Source: Gemmatimonadota bacterium
GTDB lineage: Bacteria; Gemmatimonadota; Gemmatimonadetes; Longimicrobiales; Gaopeijiaceae
Assembly: GCA_021295815.1 (NCBI GenBank)
Contig: JAGWBQ010000008.1
Coordinates: 57,876-121,875 of the forward strand
Length of the DNA: 64,000 nt
Direction of reading: 5' to 3'
Below, in pieces: positions 24,593-33,920 of the stretch (position 1 is its first letter; every line of letters begins with the position of its first letter). The notes beneath the pieces were generated by a model. That model was not told the origin of the DNA, did not search any database, and saw only the letters and a list, made by a program, of their open reading frames with translations. The position numbers and the translations under genes are program-made.

Positions 24593-26007
24593 ATGCCGTA
24601 TTTACGAAGAACATCGATGATCACGTCGGCTCCCTCCTTCAGCTCCTCCCGCGAATGCGCCGCGGAGATCGACATGCGGAAGCGGGACTTGTGCTTGCCC
24701 ACGGCCGGGTAGCGAACTGGGTTGATGTAAACGCCCCGCCGGAAGATCTCCTCGCCCATGCTGAAGGTCCGGGCGTCGTCCCGCACCATGATCGGGATCA
24801 CCTGGGAGGTGGACTCCCCGACCGGCACCTTGGCCTCCGCCAGGAGTCCGCGCATGTAGTCCACGTTGTCCCAGAGCTTCTTGCGCAGCTCGGGCTCGTC
24901 GCGCACGAGCTCCAGGGCCTTGAGCAATCCGGCGACCACAACGGGAGAGAGCGCGCAGGAGAAGGTGCGCGGGCGCGAGAAACCGCGGAGGTAGTTGCAG
25001 AGGCGGCGGTCGCCCGCGACGTAGCCTCCCTGGCCGCCGAGGCTCTTGGAAAAGGTGCCGACATGGATGTCGACCTCGTCCTCGACGCCGAAGGTCTCGA
25101 CCACCCCTTTGCCGTTTTCGCCGTAAAGGAAGGCGGAGTGCGCCTCGTCGACGAGCAGACGCGCCCCGTACTTGCGGCAGACCTCGATGATCTCCGGGAG
25201 AGGCGCGACGTCGCCGTCCATGGAGTAGACGCCCTCGACCGTGACGAGCTTCTTGCCCTTAGTGCGTTTCAGCTTGGCTTCGAGGTCGTCGACCCGGTTG
25301 TGGCGGAAGAAGCGGGCATGCGCCTTCGACAGGATCATGCCGTCGACGATGCTCGCATGGGCGTACTGGTCCGCCACCACGTAGTCGCCCAGCCGCATGA
25401 GACCGGCGATGGCGCCCACGTTGGCGCTGAAGCCCGTCGGGAAGATGAGCGAGTCCTCGGTTCCCTTGAAGTCGGCGATCCCGCGGCGAAGCGCCTCGTG
25501 CAGCTCGGTGTTGCCGCTCAGCACCGGGGAGCCGGAAGCGCCCCCGCCGAACTTCTCGGCGGCATCCTTGATGGCGTCGACGACCTCGCGTCGGTAGGAG
25601 AGCCCCAGGTAGTTGTAGGATGCGAAGTTGACGAGCTCGCGTCTCACTTCGCCGGTCAGCGTGTCCCGCACCGAGACTCTGGTGCTGGGCGCGGTTCCGA
25701 TCGGCAGCTCGAAAAGGTAGTAGCCGGCGGGTTCGGCTTCGGCCCACCAGTCGTCGAAGGGCGCGAGCAAGGCGAAAGGATCGTCGCTGGAACCCGAATA
25801 GAAGTTCGTGTAGTCGTAGTCCATCGCGGCCGGCGCGGCCGGTGCGGAAGGAGGCACGCGCGGTTTCGAAGGTTCGTCTCGGTCGACCGGCGGCGCTACC
25901 GCGGAGGCGGAGATCGGGGCGGCCTCCTCGACCGAGGCGGCGTTGCGGCCCCGCGAGCTCTCCGAGGCGTTTCGGGTTGCCGACGAAACTTGGTGTGGTC
26001 TGGACAT
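24583..26007 (-). CDS. Alpha-oxoamine synthase family PLP enzyme (KBL/BioF/SPT-like)
   Basis: 474 aa. An Ala/Pro/Ser-rich N-terminal tail (about 1-61) precedes a complete fold-type I enzyme: FASYNYLGLS, GSPVLSGNTELHE, VDEAHSAFLYG, and the PLP lysine in GTFSKSLGGQGGYV. The family condenses an amino acid (Gly, Ala or Ser) with an acyl-CoA or acyl-ACP and releases CO2. Which member this is (KBL, 8-amino-7-oxononanoate synthase, serine palmitoyltransferase-like) cannot be fixed; a genuine KBL is encoded at 56604, so this one probably has another role. The low-complexity tail could instead mean that translation begins at ATG 25824. It starts the leftward run down to the YchF-like gene. Confidence 0.85.
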   Translation of the reverse strand: MSRPHQVSSATRNASESSRGRNAASVEEAAPISASAVAPPVDRDEPSKPRVPPSAPAAPAAMDYDYTNFYSGSSDDPFALLAPFDDWWAEAEPAGYYLFELPIGTAPSTRVSVRDTLTGEVRRELVNFASYNYLGLSYRREVVDAIKDAAEKFGGGASGSPVLSGNTELHEALRRGIADFKGTEDSLIFPTGFSANVGAIAGLMRLGDYVVADQYAHASIVDGMILSKAHARFFRHNRVDDLEAKLKRTKGKKLVTVEGVYSMDGDVAPLPEIIEVCRKYGARLLVDEAHSAFLYGENGKGVVETFGVEDEVDIHVGTFSKSLGGQGGYVAGDRRLCNYLRGFSRPRTFSCALSPVVVAGLLKALELVRDEPELRKKLWDNVDYMRGLLAEAKVPVGESTSQVIPIMVRDDARTFSMGEEIFRRGVYINPVRYPAVGKHKSRFRMSISAAHSREELKEGADVIIDVLRKYGICP

Positions 26008-26085
26008 GAGCTTAGATTGATAAGATCGGAAGGGAAGCCGACAATGTCGCGATCATGTAACAAAACTACAAGGTCGGGAGGGGAT

Positions 26086-27168
26086 ATGACGGGTTTCGAT
26101 GGAATCAAGGAACGCCTGGCCTCCTGGGACCCGCCCGGATGGCGGCGTCGGATTCGTTTCGTGGACGCGCACGCCGCCGGGGAGCCGCTCCGCGTGATCC
26201 TGGACGGCTTCGACGATCTCGAAGGAGAGGCGACGCTCGATCTGCGCCGCGACGCCCGGAAACGGCTCGACTGGCTCAGGCGCTCCCTTATGTGGGAGCC
26301 GCGCGGCCACGCCGACATGTACGGGTGCGTCATCCTGCCTCCGGTGACCCCTCGTGCCGATCTCGCCGTCCTTTTCATGCACAACGAGGGCTTCAGCACC
26401 ATGTGCGGTCACGGCATCATCGCGGTGGCCACGGCGCTCGTCGAGACCGGTGCGTTTCCCGAAGGGGGAGCTTCCGCCATAGGAAACGAGGTCGTGCTCG
26501 GTATCGACACGCCGGCGGGCTTCGTGGAGGCGAGAGCCACGCTCCGCCAAGGCTCCGCTTCGGTGGATAGGGTCGCTTTCGTGAACGTCCCCTCCTTCGC
26601 GCTCGCACTCGATCGTGAGGTGACGCTTCCGACCTACGGAACGGTCCGCTTCGATCTGGCCTTCGGTGGAGCCTTCTACGCCTACGTCGACGCCGACGAA
26701 CTCGGCATCGCCCTCGACCCCGGCAACGTCGACGAGATCACGCGTGCGGGCAGATCGATCAAGAGGAAAGTCGCCACCGCGCACTCGGTCACGCATCCCG
26801 AAGACGCCGATCTCGGGTTTCTCTACGGAACCGTCTTCACTGCGCGGGACCGCTCCGACCCCGCTCTCACGCATGGGCGTCACGTCTGCGTCTTCGCCGA
26901 CGGGGAGGTGGACCGGAGCCCCACCGGCACCGGCGTGGCGGGCAGACTGGCCCTGCTCTGGGCGCGTGGGGTGATCGGCCCCGGCGAGGAAGTTCGCATC
27001 GGGGGAATAGCGAGCGAGAGCTTTGGAGGCAGGGTGCTCGACACCCTCGTCGTCGGTGAGAGGGAGGCAGTGGTTCCCGAGGTCAGCGGAACGGCCCACA
27101 TTACCGGCCGCGGGGAGTTCCTCATCGATCCGTCCGATCCGCTCCGACACGGTTTCCTCATGCGATGA
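26086..27168 (+). CDS. Proline racemase family protein, trans-3-hydroxy-L-proline dehydratase type
   Basis: 360 aa proline-racemase fold. The first catalytic residue is C107 in STMCGHG. At the second position the racemase/epimerase cysteine is replaced by threonine, T280 (SPTGTGVAG). In the family, Cys/Cys enzymes are racemases or 4-hydroxyproline epimerases, whereas Cys/Thr enzymes (human L3HYPDH and bacterial homologues) dehydrate trans-3-hydroxy-L-proline to delta1-pyrroline-2-carboxylate. This gene is therefore predicted to be a dehydratase. The ATG at 26086 follows GGAGGGG; a very long open frame upstream is antisense to the synthase gene. The stop overlaps the DUF418 gene (ATGA). Confidence 0.9.
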   Translation: MTGFDGIKERLASWDPPGWRRRIRFVDAHAAGEPLRVILDGFDDLEGEATLDLRRDARKRLDWLRRSLMWEPRGHADMYGCVILPPVTPRADLAVLFMHNEGFSTMCGHGIIAVATALVETGAFPEGGASAIGNEVVLGIDTPAGFVEARATLRQGSASVDRVAFVNVPSFALALDREVTLPTYGTVRFDLAFGGAFYAYVDADELGIALDPGNVDEITRAGRSIKRKVATAHSVTHPEDADLGFLYGTVFTARDRSDPALTHGRHVCVFADGEVDRSPTGTGVAGRLALLWARGVIGPGEEVRIGGIASESFGGRVLDTLVVGEREAVVPEVSGTAHITGRGEFLIDPSDPLRHGFLMR

Positions 27169-28370
27169 CGGAGGCTCCCGGGGCACAGGCCGGGACGCCT
27201 CCCGCAGCACGCATAGCCTCGCTCGACGTGCTGCGCGGGTTTGCCGTCCTGGGCATTCTGATCATGAACGTCCAGGGTTTCTCCATGCCCGGTGACGCGT
27301 ACGACGACCCGACGGCGTGGGGCGATCTGACCGGTGCGAACTACGTGGTATGGTGGCTGAGCCATCTATTCGCCGACACGAAGTTCATCTCCATCTTCTC
27401 CTTCCTCTTCGGAGCTGGGGTCTGCCTCTTCGCCGACCGGGCCGCCCGCCGCGGAGCCGATCCGACCAGGCTCCACTTCCGACGGATGAGATGGCTGCTC
27501 CTCTTCGGACTGGTCCACGCCTACCTGCTCTGGGTCGGCGACATCCTCGTCGCCTACGCAGTCTCCGGTTTCGTGATTTTCAGGTTTCGCGACTGGAATC
27601 CGCGCCGACTGCTGGCCGGCGGTCTCGGCTTCTTCGCGGTCGGCTCGGTGGCGGTGGTCGGATTGGGATATTACCTCGGGGGACTGCCCCAGTCCGAGAT
27701 CGACCGGCTCCTTCCGCCGATCGCGGAAGAGGTCGCGGCCTACCGGGGGGCATGGCTTGCGCAGATGTCGCAGAGAGCCACCGATTCCCTGGGGATGCAC
27801 TTCCTGCTCCTGCCCGTATCGCTGTTCTGGCGCTGCACCGGCGCGATGATGGTCGGCATGGCGCTCTATCGCCGGGGGGTGCTTTCGGCGAGCCGAAGCG
27901 ACGGCTTCTACAAGCGGCTGGCCTTTCGCGGCCTATGCGCGGGCGGGATCGCCGTCCTCGTCGGGGTCTGGTTCGACGTGCGCGCCCAGTGGAACTTCCC
28001 GGAGTCCCAGACCTTCCACTCCCAGTTCAACTACTGGGGAGGGCTGTCGATGGCTGCGGGCTACGTCGGGCTGGTCATGCTCGGCGTACGCAGAGGCTGG
28101 CTTCCGCGCTTGCAGGACCGGCTGGCGGCAACCGGGCGCATGGCGTTCACGAACTACGTCATGCAGACCTTGATCTGCACGACCCTCTTCTACGGCCACG
28201 GCTTCGGCCTCTTTGGCTCGGTCGAGCGCTGGAAGCAGGCTCTGATCGTCGTCGCGGTCTGGCTGGCTCAACTGTGGTGGTCTCCCCTCTGGCTGGCTCG
28301 CTTCCGCCAAGGACCCCTCGAGGGAATCTGGCGCAGGCTGACCTATGGGAGACCACTGACCGGCGGTTGA
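27165..28370 (+). CDS. DUF418 (YeiB-type) membrane protein
   Basis: 401 aa, about 8-10 membrane helices. The start RIASLDVLRGFAVLGILIMN is the hallmark of the YeiB/DUF418 family, related to acyltransferase-3-like heparan-alpha-glucosaminide transferases. A C-terminal DUF418 block (TGRMAFTNYVMQTLICTTLF) is clear. Function is unknown in general. It overlaps the racemase-family gene by four bases, so both are expressed together, although no mechanistic link is obvious. Confidence 0.88.
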   Translation: MTEAPGAQAGTPPAARIASLDVLRGFAVLGILIMNVQGFSMPGDAYDDPTAWGDLTGANYVVWWLSHLFADTKFISIFSFLFGAGVCLFADRAARRGADPTRLHFRRMRWLLLFGLVHAYLLWVGDILVAYAVSGFVIFRFRDWNPRRLLAGGLGFFAVGSVAVVGLGYYLGGLPQSEIDRLLPPIAEEVAAYRGAWLAQMSQRATDSLGMHFLLLPVSLFWRCTGAMMVGMALYRRGVLSASRSDGFYKRLAFRGLCAGGIAVLVGVWFDVRAQWNFPESQTFHSQFNYWGGLSMAAGYVGLVMLGVRRGWLPRLQDRLAATGRMAFTNYVMQTLICTTLFYGHGFGLFGSVERWKQALIVVAVWLAQLWWSPLWLARFRQGPLEGIWRRLTYGRPLTGG

Positions 28371-28374
28371 GACC

Positions 28375-28395
28375 GGAGCTCCCCTCCGGGGCTCC
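28375..28395 (+). terminator. Possible hairpin terminator after DUF418 gene
   Basis: Five bases after the DUF418 stop, GGAGCTCCCC pairs with GGGGCTCC across a three-base loop, with a two-base bulge. No T-run follows, so this may be an intrinsic-terminator-like stem or only a transcript-end stabiliser. Confidence 0.3.
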
Positions 28396-28527
28396 CGTTC
28401 CCCGCTTCCCGGATAGCCGAGCGGTGGCGTAGCGACGGTGCGGGATTTGCGCGGCGGTCCGGGATCTGGCAAGCTTGTTCGATAACGCTTGGGCGCAGCC
28501 CAGACTCTCCCGACCACCGGAAAGCCC

Positions 28528-30548
28528 GTGTTTCTTTACCGCGCTATCGTCGTCGCAGCCCTTCTATCCGTGCTCCTTCCCGTCGCATCGGCCGCTCAGG
28601 ACAGGCGAAACCCGGTAGGAGAGTGGCGTTTCCAGAGCGCCGACGCCTGGGGCACCCGCTACTCGCCGCTGGATCAGATCGACGCCGCGAACTTCGACGA
28701 GCTAGAGACGGCGTGGGTGTGGCGGGCCGACAACTTCGGTCCGGAGGTCGATCAACAGATGAAGTCGACGCCGATCTACGTGAACGGCATCCTCTACACG
28801 GTAGCCGGACTGCGCCGCACCGTGGCCGCCATCGATCCGGCGACCGGGGAGACGCTGTGGACCTATCGCGAGCCCAACACCACGCGCTGGGAACGCTCCA
28901 TGCGCCAGAACTACGGGAAGGGCGTGGCCTGGGGAGAGATCGACGGGAGAGGGGTCGTCTACTACACGTCGGCGGCGTTCTTCCTGCACGCGATCGACGC
29001 GGAGACCGGGCGTCACGTGGAAGGGTTCGGGAATAGGGTGGACCTGCCGGGATTTCCGGAGACGGGCGTGGTCGACATGCTCCCACCGCTGCTGGAAGGC
29101 TGGGGCCCCTGGGAGAGTTGGGGCGGCGAGTACGACAACGACTTCGGCATTCCAAGGGATCTCGGCTACATAACCACCTCCTCGCCGCCCATCGTGGTGA
29201 ACGGCGTGGTGGTCGTCGGCAACTCGGCGGAGCAGGGCTACTACCAGACCCGTATCGAGAACGTACCTGGCGACATCCTGGGATTCGACGCGCGCACGGG
29301 CGAGTTCAGGTGGAAGTTCCACGTGGTGCCGCGGCCGGGGGAGGTCGGCCACGAGACCTGGGAGAACGAAGCCTGGAGTTACACCGGCGACGTCTCCTCG
29401 TGGGCGCCCTTGTCGGCCGATCACGAACGCGGGATCGTCTACATTCCCACCAACCCTCCCACCATCGACTACTTCGGAGGCTTCCGGCCCGGCCACAATC
29501 TCTTCTCCACCAGCGTGATAGCTCTGGACGCGGCGAGCGGCGAGCGGGTCTGGCACTATCAGATCGTCCACAACGACCAGTGGAACTACGACCTGCCCAA
29601 CGTGCCCATTCTGGTGGACCTGACCGTGGACGGCAGGACCGTGGAGGCGGTCGTGCAGACCACGAAGACCGGTCTGATCTTCGTCTTCGACCGCACCACC
29701 GGCGAGCCGGTCTGGCCCATCGAGGAGGTTCCGGTACCGCAAACCGAGGTGCCGGGAAACTGGACGGCGGCCACCCAGCCGGTGCCGACCCGACCCGAAC
29801 CCATGGAACCTCTCGGGCTGCCATCCTCCGAGGTCGTCGACTTCACCCCGGAGATCCGCGCCGAGGCTATGAGGATTCTGAAGCGCTACCGGGTCGACGG
29901 TCCCTTCCTTCCGCGCCTCCACGAGGGATACGGCGGCCCTGTCGAGGAGAACATCCGCTGCTACGGCGGTCTCAACATCACTCATCCCGCCACGCTCGAT
30001 CCCACGACCGGCATTCTCTACGCCTCGCATCGGCGCAACTGCAGCGGGGGACGGCTGACGGCGGGCGTCGACGCCGACGATCCCGAGGATCCGAAGACCA
30101 CTGGGGTCACCATCGCCGAATGGGTGGCCGGTCCGGGAGGTGGGCTGCCGCGGGTTCAGGGGCTCCCGATTCCCCAGCCGCCCTACAACCGGCTCTCGGC
30201 CTTCGACATGAACACCGGGGAGCGTCTGTGGTGGATCCCGATAGGGCAGGTGGAGGACGGGATCCGAGGGCACCCGGCCACTCAGGGTGTCGACCTCTCG
30301 CGGGCGGGTGGCGGAGGTCTTTCGATCCAGATGGTGGCGGGCGACCTGCTCTATGCGACGGAAGGATCGAGCGGTCCCCCTGTCCTCAACGCCTACGACA
30401 AACGCACCGGCGAGAAAGTGGGGACGGTCCGCATGCCCGGCGCGGGGCAGTACGGCATGATGACCTACAGCCACCAAGGACGGCAGTACGTGGTGGTCCA
30501 GGTCGGCCGTCCGGGGCGGCTGGTGGCGTTGAGGCGCCGCCGAGCTGA
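28528..30548 (+). CDS. Secreted PQQ-dependent (quinoprotein-type) dehydrogenase, probable C-terminal frameshift
   Basis: About 670 aa. A signal peptide (FLYRAIVVAALLSVLLPVASA) leads to an eight-bladed quinoprotein propeller with repeated blades such as AIDPATGETLWTYR, GFDARTGEFRWKF and ALDAASGERVWHY. Related enzymes oxidise sugars or alcohols in the periplasm. The reading frame is intact up to GRLVALR near 30530, then continues without a stop about 700 bases into the next gene, with lowered third-position GC. Restoring one base near 30534 gives the expected ending and a TGA at 30546-30548. I therefore report a single-base deletion or sequencing error and end the gene at 30548. The start is GTG 28528, which gives a clean signal peptide; TTG 28489 is less likely. 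Confidence 0.8.
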
Positions 30549-30730
30549 TGGATGGGGATGGCCGAGAGTGGTCGCCGCCTTGCGACCTGGCTGCGGGCAG
30601 GATCCCGGATGGAGGTGCGGGCGTGGGCTTCCCGTCCGGGCACGCCTTCACCGCGTTGGACACCGGGGCCCTGGCGATCTAGGTTGCAACGGATCACCAT
30701 CTCCGACGCAACCACCCATACCCGCACCCC

Positions 30731-33700
30731 ATGCCCAGAATCAGCATCTCCTCGATCCGGTCTCTCATCTCGCTCCGGATCCTCGCGTTCGCCCTACTCG
30801 GGGTCTCCATCGGCGCACCGTCGTCCGCCCAGGAGGCTCCCGTCGTCGACTCGGCGTTCCTTGCCGGATACCACTGGCGCAACCTCGGCCCCGACCGGGG
30901 AGGTCGCTCGATCGCGGTCAGCGGGGTCGTCGGCCGGCCCATGGAGAGCTATTTCGGAGCCACGGGCGGCGGGCTCTGGAAGACGACCGACGCAGGCGAG
31001 AACTGGTTCCCGGTCACCGACTTCAAGATCACCACCGCCAGCGTGGGAGCGGTGGCGGTCGCGGAGACCGACCCGGACCTCGTGTTCATCGGCACGGGCG
31101 AGACCTGCATCCGCGGCAACATCCTCCCCGGCGACGGAGTCTACCGCAGCCGCGACGCGGGCGAGACCTGGGAGCACGTCGGATTCGGGGAGTCTCACGG
31201 CATCTCCAAAATCCGCATCCATCCCACCGACCCTGACATCGTCTACGTCGCCTCGTTCGGGAAATACGGTGCGCCCAGCGAGGAGCGGGGAGTCTTCAGG
31301 AGCGAGGACGGCGGCGACACCTGGGAGAAGATCCTCTACCGCGACGAACGCACCGGCGCTATCGACATCGTCGTCGACAGGAACGACCCGGATATTCTCT
31401 ACGCCGCGCTCTGGGAGGCCTTCCGCAAGGAGTACACGATGGCGTCGGGCGGTCCGGGGAGCGGGATGTTCAAGAGCGAGGACGGCGGCGACACCTGGAC
31501 CGAGATCACCCGGAACCCCGGGATGCCCGCCAAAGGCGTGGTGGGCCGGATCGGGCTGGCGGTCTCTTCGGCGAATTCCGACAGGGTCTTCGCCCTCTTC
31601 GAGCACGAGGACGGCGGTCTCTTCAGGAGCGAGGATGGCGGCGACAGCTGGGAGCTCGTCAACAACGAGCGCCGCATACGTCAGCGGGCCTTCTACTACA
31701 CCCACGTCTTCGCGGATCACCACGACGAGGACGTCGTCTATGTTCAGAACACCTCCTTCTTCCGCTCGGAGGACGGCGGTGCCAGCTACGAAGTCATCAA
31801 CAACGGCACCCACGGCGACTTTCACGATCTCTGGATCAGCCCGGAGGACCCTGCTCACCTGGTCGTGGCCAACGACGGCGGAGGCGCGGTCAGCTTCGAG
31901 ACCGGCGCTCGCTGGACCGACCAGGAGTTCAGCACCTCGCAGTTCTATCACGCGGTGACCACCGCTCACGTCCCCTTCCACGTGTGCGGATCGCAGCAGG
32001 ACAACTCCACGCTCTGCCTGCCGTCGCAGTGGAACGCCGGTCGGGGCGACGACAACGGCAGCTACGAGGCCCGGACCCTCCCGATCTCGGTCACCGAGGG
32101 ATCGATGAACGTGGCTTATCGGGCCGGGGGCGGCGAGCCCGGCTACATCGCTCCCGATCCGAAGGACGTGGACGTCTTCTTCAGCGGCACCAACAACGGA
32201 CGTTACATCGACCGGTTCAACCGGAGGTTGGGCACCTCCAGGGAGGTCGTGCCCTTCCCGTGGTTCTACTCGGGCGAACCGGCCATCGACATGGTCGAGC
32301 GCTGGCAGTGGACCTTCCCGATCATCTTCTCGCCGCTCGATCCGAACCTGCTCTACACCTCCTCGAACCGTCTTTGGGAGAGTCGCGACAATGGAGACAG
32401 CTGGAGGGCGCTGAGCGACGACCTCACCCGCGCCGATCCCACGACCCTGGGCCATTCCGGCGGCCCGATCACCGGCGACATGAACGGTCCCGAGGTCTAC
32501 GCCACCATCTTCTCCGTGGGCCCGGGCAAGGTGGACATCGACGTGATCTGGACGGGTTCCGATGACGGGCTCGTATACGTTACCCGCGACGGCGGCGAGA
32601 CCTGGACCGACGTGACCCCGCCCGACATGCCCGATTTCGGAAGGGTTAGTCAGATCGACGCGTCGGCCTTCGACGCAGGCGCGGCCTACGTATCGGTTCG
32701 TCGGCCGCTCCTCGACGACTTCTCGCCCTACATCTGGCGCACCGACGACTACGGGGCCTCTTGGACGAAGATCGTGAACGGCGTCCGCGACGACGCCTAC
32801 GTCCACGTCGTACGCGAGGATCCGAACCGCGAGGGGCTGCTTTACGCGGGTACCCAGCACGGCGTCTACATCTCCTACGACGACGGCGACAACTGGCAGG
32901 AGCTCAACCCGGGATTTCCGGACCTTCCCGTGGTCGATCTCATCGTCGAGCACGACGAGCTGGCGATCGCGAGCCACGGGCGCGGCTTCTGGGTGCTCGA
33001 CAACATGGGGCCGATCAGGCAGTACTCGGGAGAGCTCACGGGGGAGTCCGCCCGCCTCTTCGAGCCCGCCGACGCGTTCCGATCCGCCAATGGAGCCCGG
33101 ATCTCGTTCTGGCTGGCCGAGGAACCGGAGAGCGCGAGGCTGGAGATCACCGACGGCATGGGCAGGGTGCTGCGCAGCTTCGAAGCTGCCCGCGAAGACG
33201 AAGACAGGGATCGCTGGTCCTCCGCTCCGCTGCCGACGGAAACGGGGCTCAACACGCTGGAATGGGATCTGCGCACCGATCCCGCCGCGAGCTTCCCCGG
33301 CATGATCCTCTGGGGCGTTCGCACCATGGCTCCCGTGGTGCCGCCCGGTACTTACGGCGTCGATCTCGTCGTGGACGGCGATCGGCACGCCGCCGAGATC
33401 GTCGTGCGTCCTCATCCCTGGATCGACGTGAGCACGGAGGACATGGTCGCGCAGTTCGAGTTCGGTTCGATGATCAGGGACCGGGTGAACGACGCCAATG
33501 AGGCCGTGATCGCGATCCGTCGCGCCAAGGTTCAGACCGGCGAGCGGCTGGAAAGTTCGGACGAGGAGGGGCTGGCCCGGGCGGCCGCAGTTTTCGTGGC
33601 GGCGGCTTCGGCGATCGAGGCCGACATCTACCAGGTCCGAAATCGCTCGAATCAGGACCCGCTCAACTTCCCGATCAAGGTCAACAACCGTCTGGCCAAC

Positions 33701-33916
33701 CTGCTTTCGATGTCGGAGCGTGGCGACGGACGCCCCGGTTCCGGCATGTACGACGCCTTCGAGATCATGGACGAGCGGCTCTCCTCGTACCTCGCCGCGT
33801 TGGACGAAGTCTGGACGAGCGAGCTGGCGGCGCTCAATCGCGAGCTGGAGAGACTGGGGATGGACCCGGTCGATCCCGACGACGCATCGGTGAAGCTGGT
33901 GGCCCCGGAGGGTTGA
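30731..33916 (+). CDS. Secreted VPS10/sortilin-like Asp-box propeller protein A
   Basis: 1061 aa. A signal peptide (about 1-34) is followed by WRNLGPDRGGRS and many BNR/Asp-box motifs of the form S.DGG.TW (for example SEDGGDTWE, SRDAGETWE, TRDGGETWT), forming one large or two propellers over about residues 40-760. A beta-rich region follows (LNTLEWDLRTDP, PPGTYGVDLVVDG; FlgD/Ig-like) and the last ~120 residues are helical. It is annotated in relatives as a sialidase or glycosyl hydrolase, but no glycosidase catalytic triad is visible; binding or an unknown hydrolase is more likely. It precedes the M81 gene by only four bases, so the two are co-expressed. It shares its architecture with the proteins starting at 37121 and 45249. 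Confidence 0.9.
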   Translation: MPRISISSIRSLISLRILAFALLGVSIGAPSSAQEAPVVDSAFLAGYHWRNLGPDRGGRSIAVSGVVGRPMESYFGATGGGLWKTTDAGENWFPVTDFKITTASVGAVAVAETDPDLVFIGTGETCIRGNILPGDGVYRSRDAGETWEHVGFGESHGISKIRIHPTDPDIVYVASFGKYGAPSEERGVFRSEDGGDTWEKILYRDERTGAIDIVVDRNDPDILYAALWEAFRKEYTMASGGPGSGMFKSEDGGDTWTEITRNPGMPAKGVVGRIGLAVSSANSDRVFALFEHEDGGLFRSEDGGDSWELVNNERRIRQRAFYYTHVFADHHDEDVVYVQNTSFFRSEDGGASYEVINNGTHGDFHDLWISPEDPAHLVVANDGGGAVSFETGARWTDQEFSTSQFYHAVTTAHVPFHVCGSQQDNSTLCLPSQWNAGRGDDNGSYEARTLPISVTEGSMNVAYRAGGGEPGYIAPDPKDVDVFFSGTNNGRYIDRFNRRLGTSREVVPFPWFYSGEPAIDMVERWQWTFPIIFSPLDPNLLYTSSNRLWESRDNGDSWRALSDDLTRADPTTLGHSGGPITGDMNGPEVYATIFSVGPGKVDIDVIWTGSDDGLVYVTRDGGETWTDVTPPDMPDFGRVSQIDASAFDAGAAYVSVRRPLLDDFSPYIWRTDDYGASWTKIVNGVRDDAYVHVVREDPNREGLLYAGTQHGVYISYDDGDNWQELNPGFPDLPVVDLIVEHDELAIASHGRGFWVLDNMGPIRQYSGELTGESARLFEPADAFRSANGARISFWLAEEPESARLEITDGMGRVLRSFEAAREDEDRDRWSSAPLPTETGLNTLEWDLRTDPAASFPGMILWGVRTMAPVVPPGTYGVDLVVDGDRHAAEIVVRPHPWIDVSTEDMVAQFEFGSMIRDRVNDANEAVIAIRRAKVQTGERLESSDEEGLARAAAVFVAAASAIEADIYQVRNRSNQDPLNFPIKVNNRLANLLSMSERGDGRPGSGMYDAFEIMDERLSSYLAALDEVWTSELAALNRELERLGMDPVDPDDASVKLVAPEG

Positions 33917-33920
33917 AGCC

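Noticed and set aside
24655..27168. Very long open frame (837 codons) antisense to the synthase gene and running into the racemase gene
   Set aside because: Only the last 360 codons resemble a protein family; the rest is antisense, caused by high GC and lack of stops.
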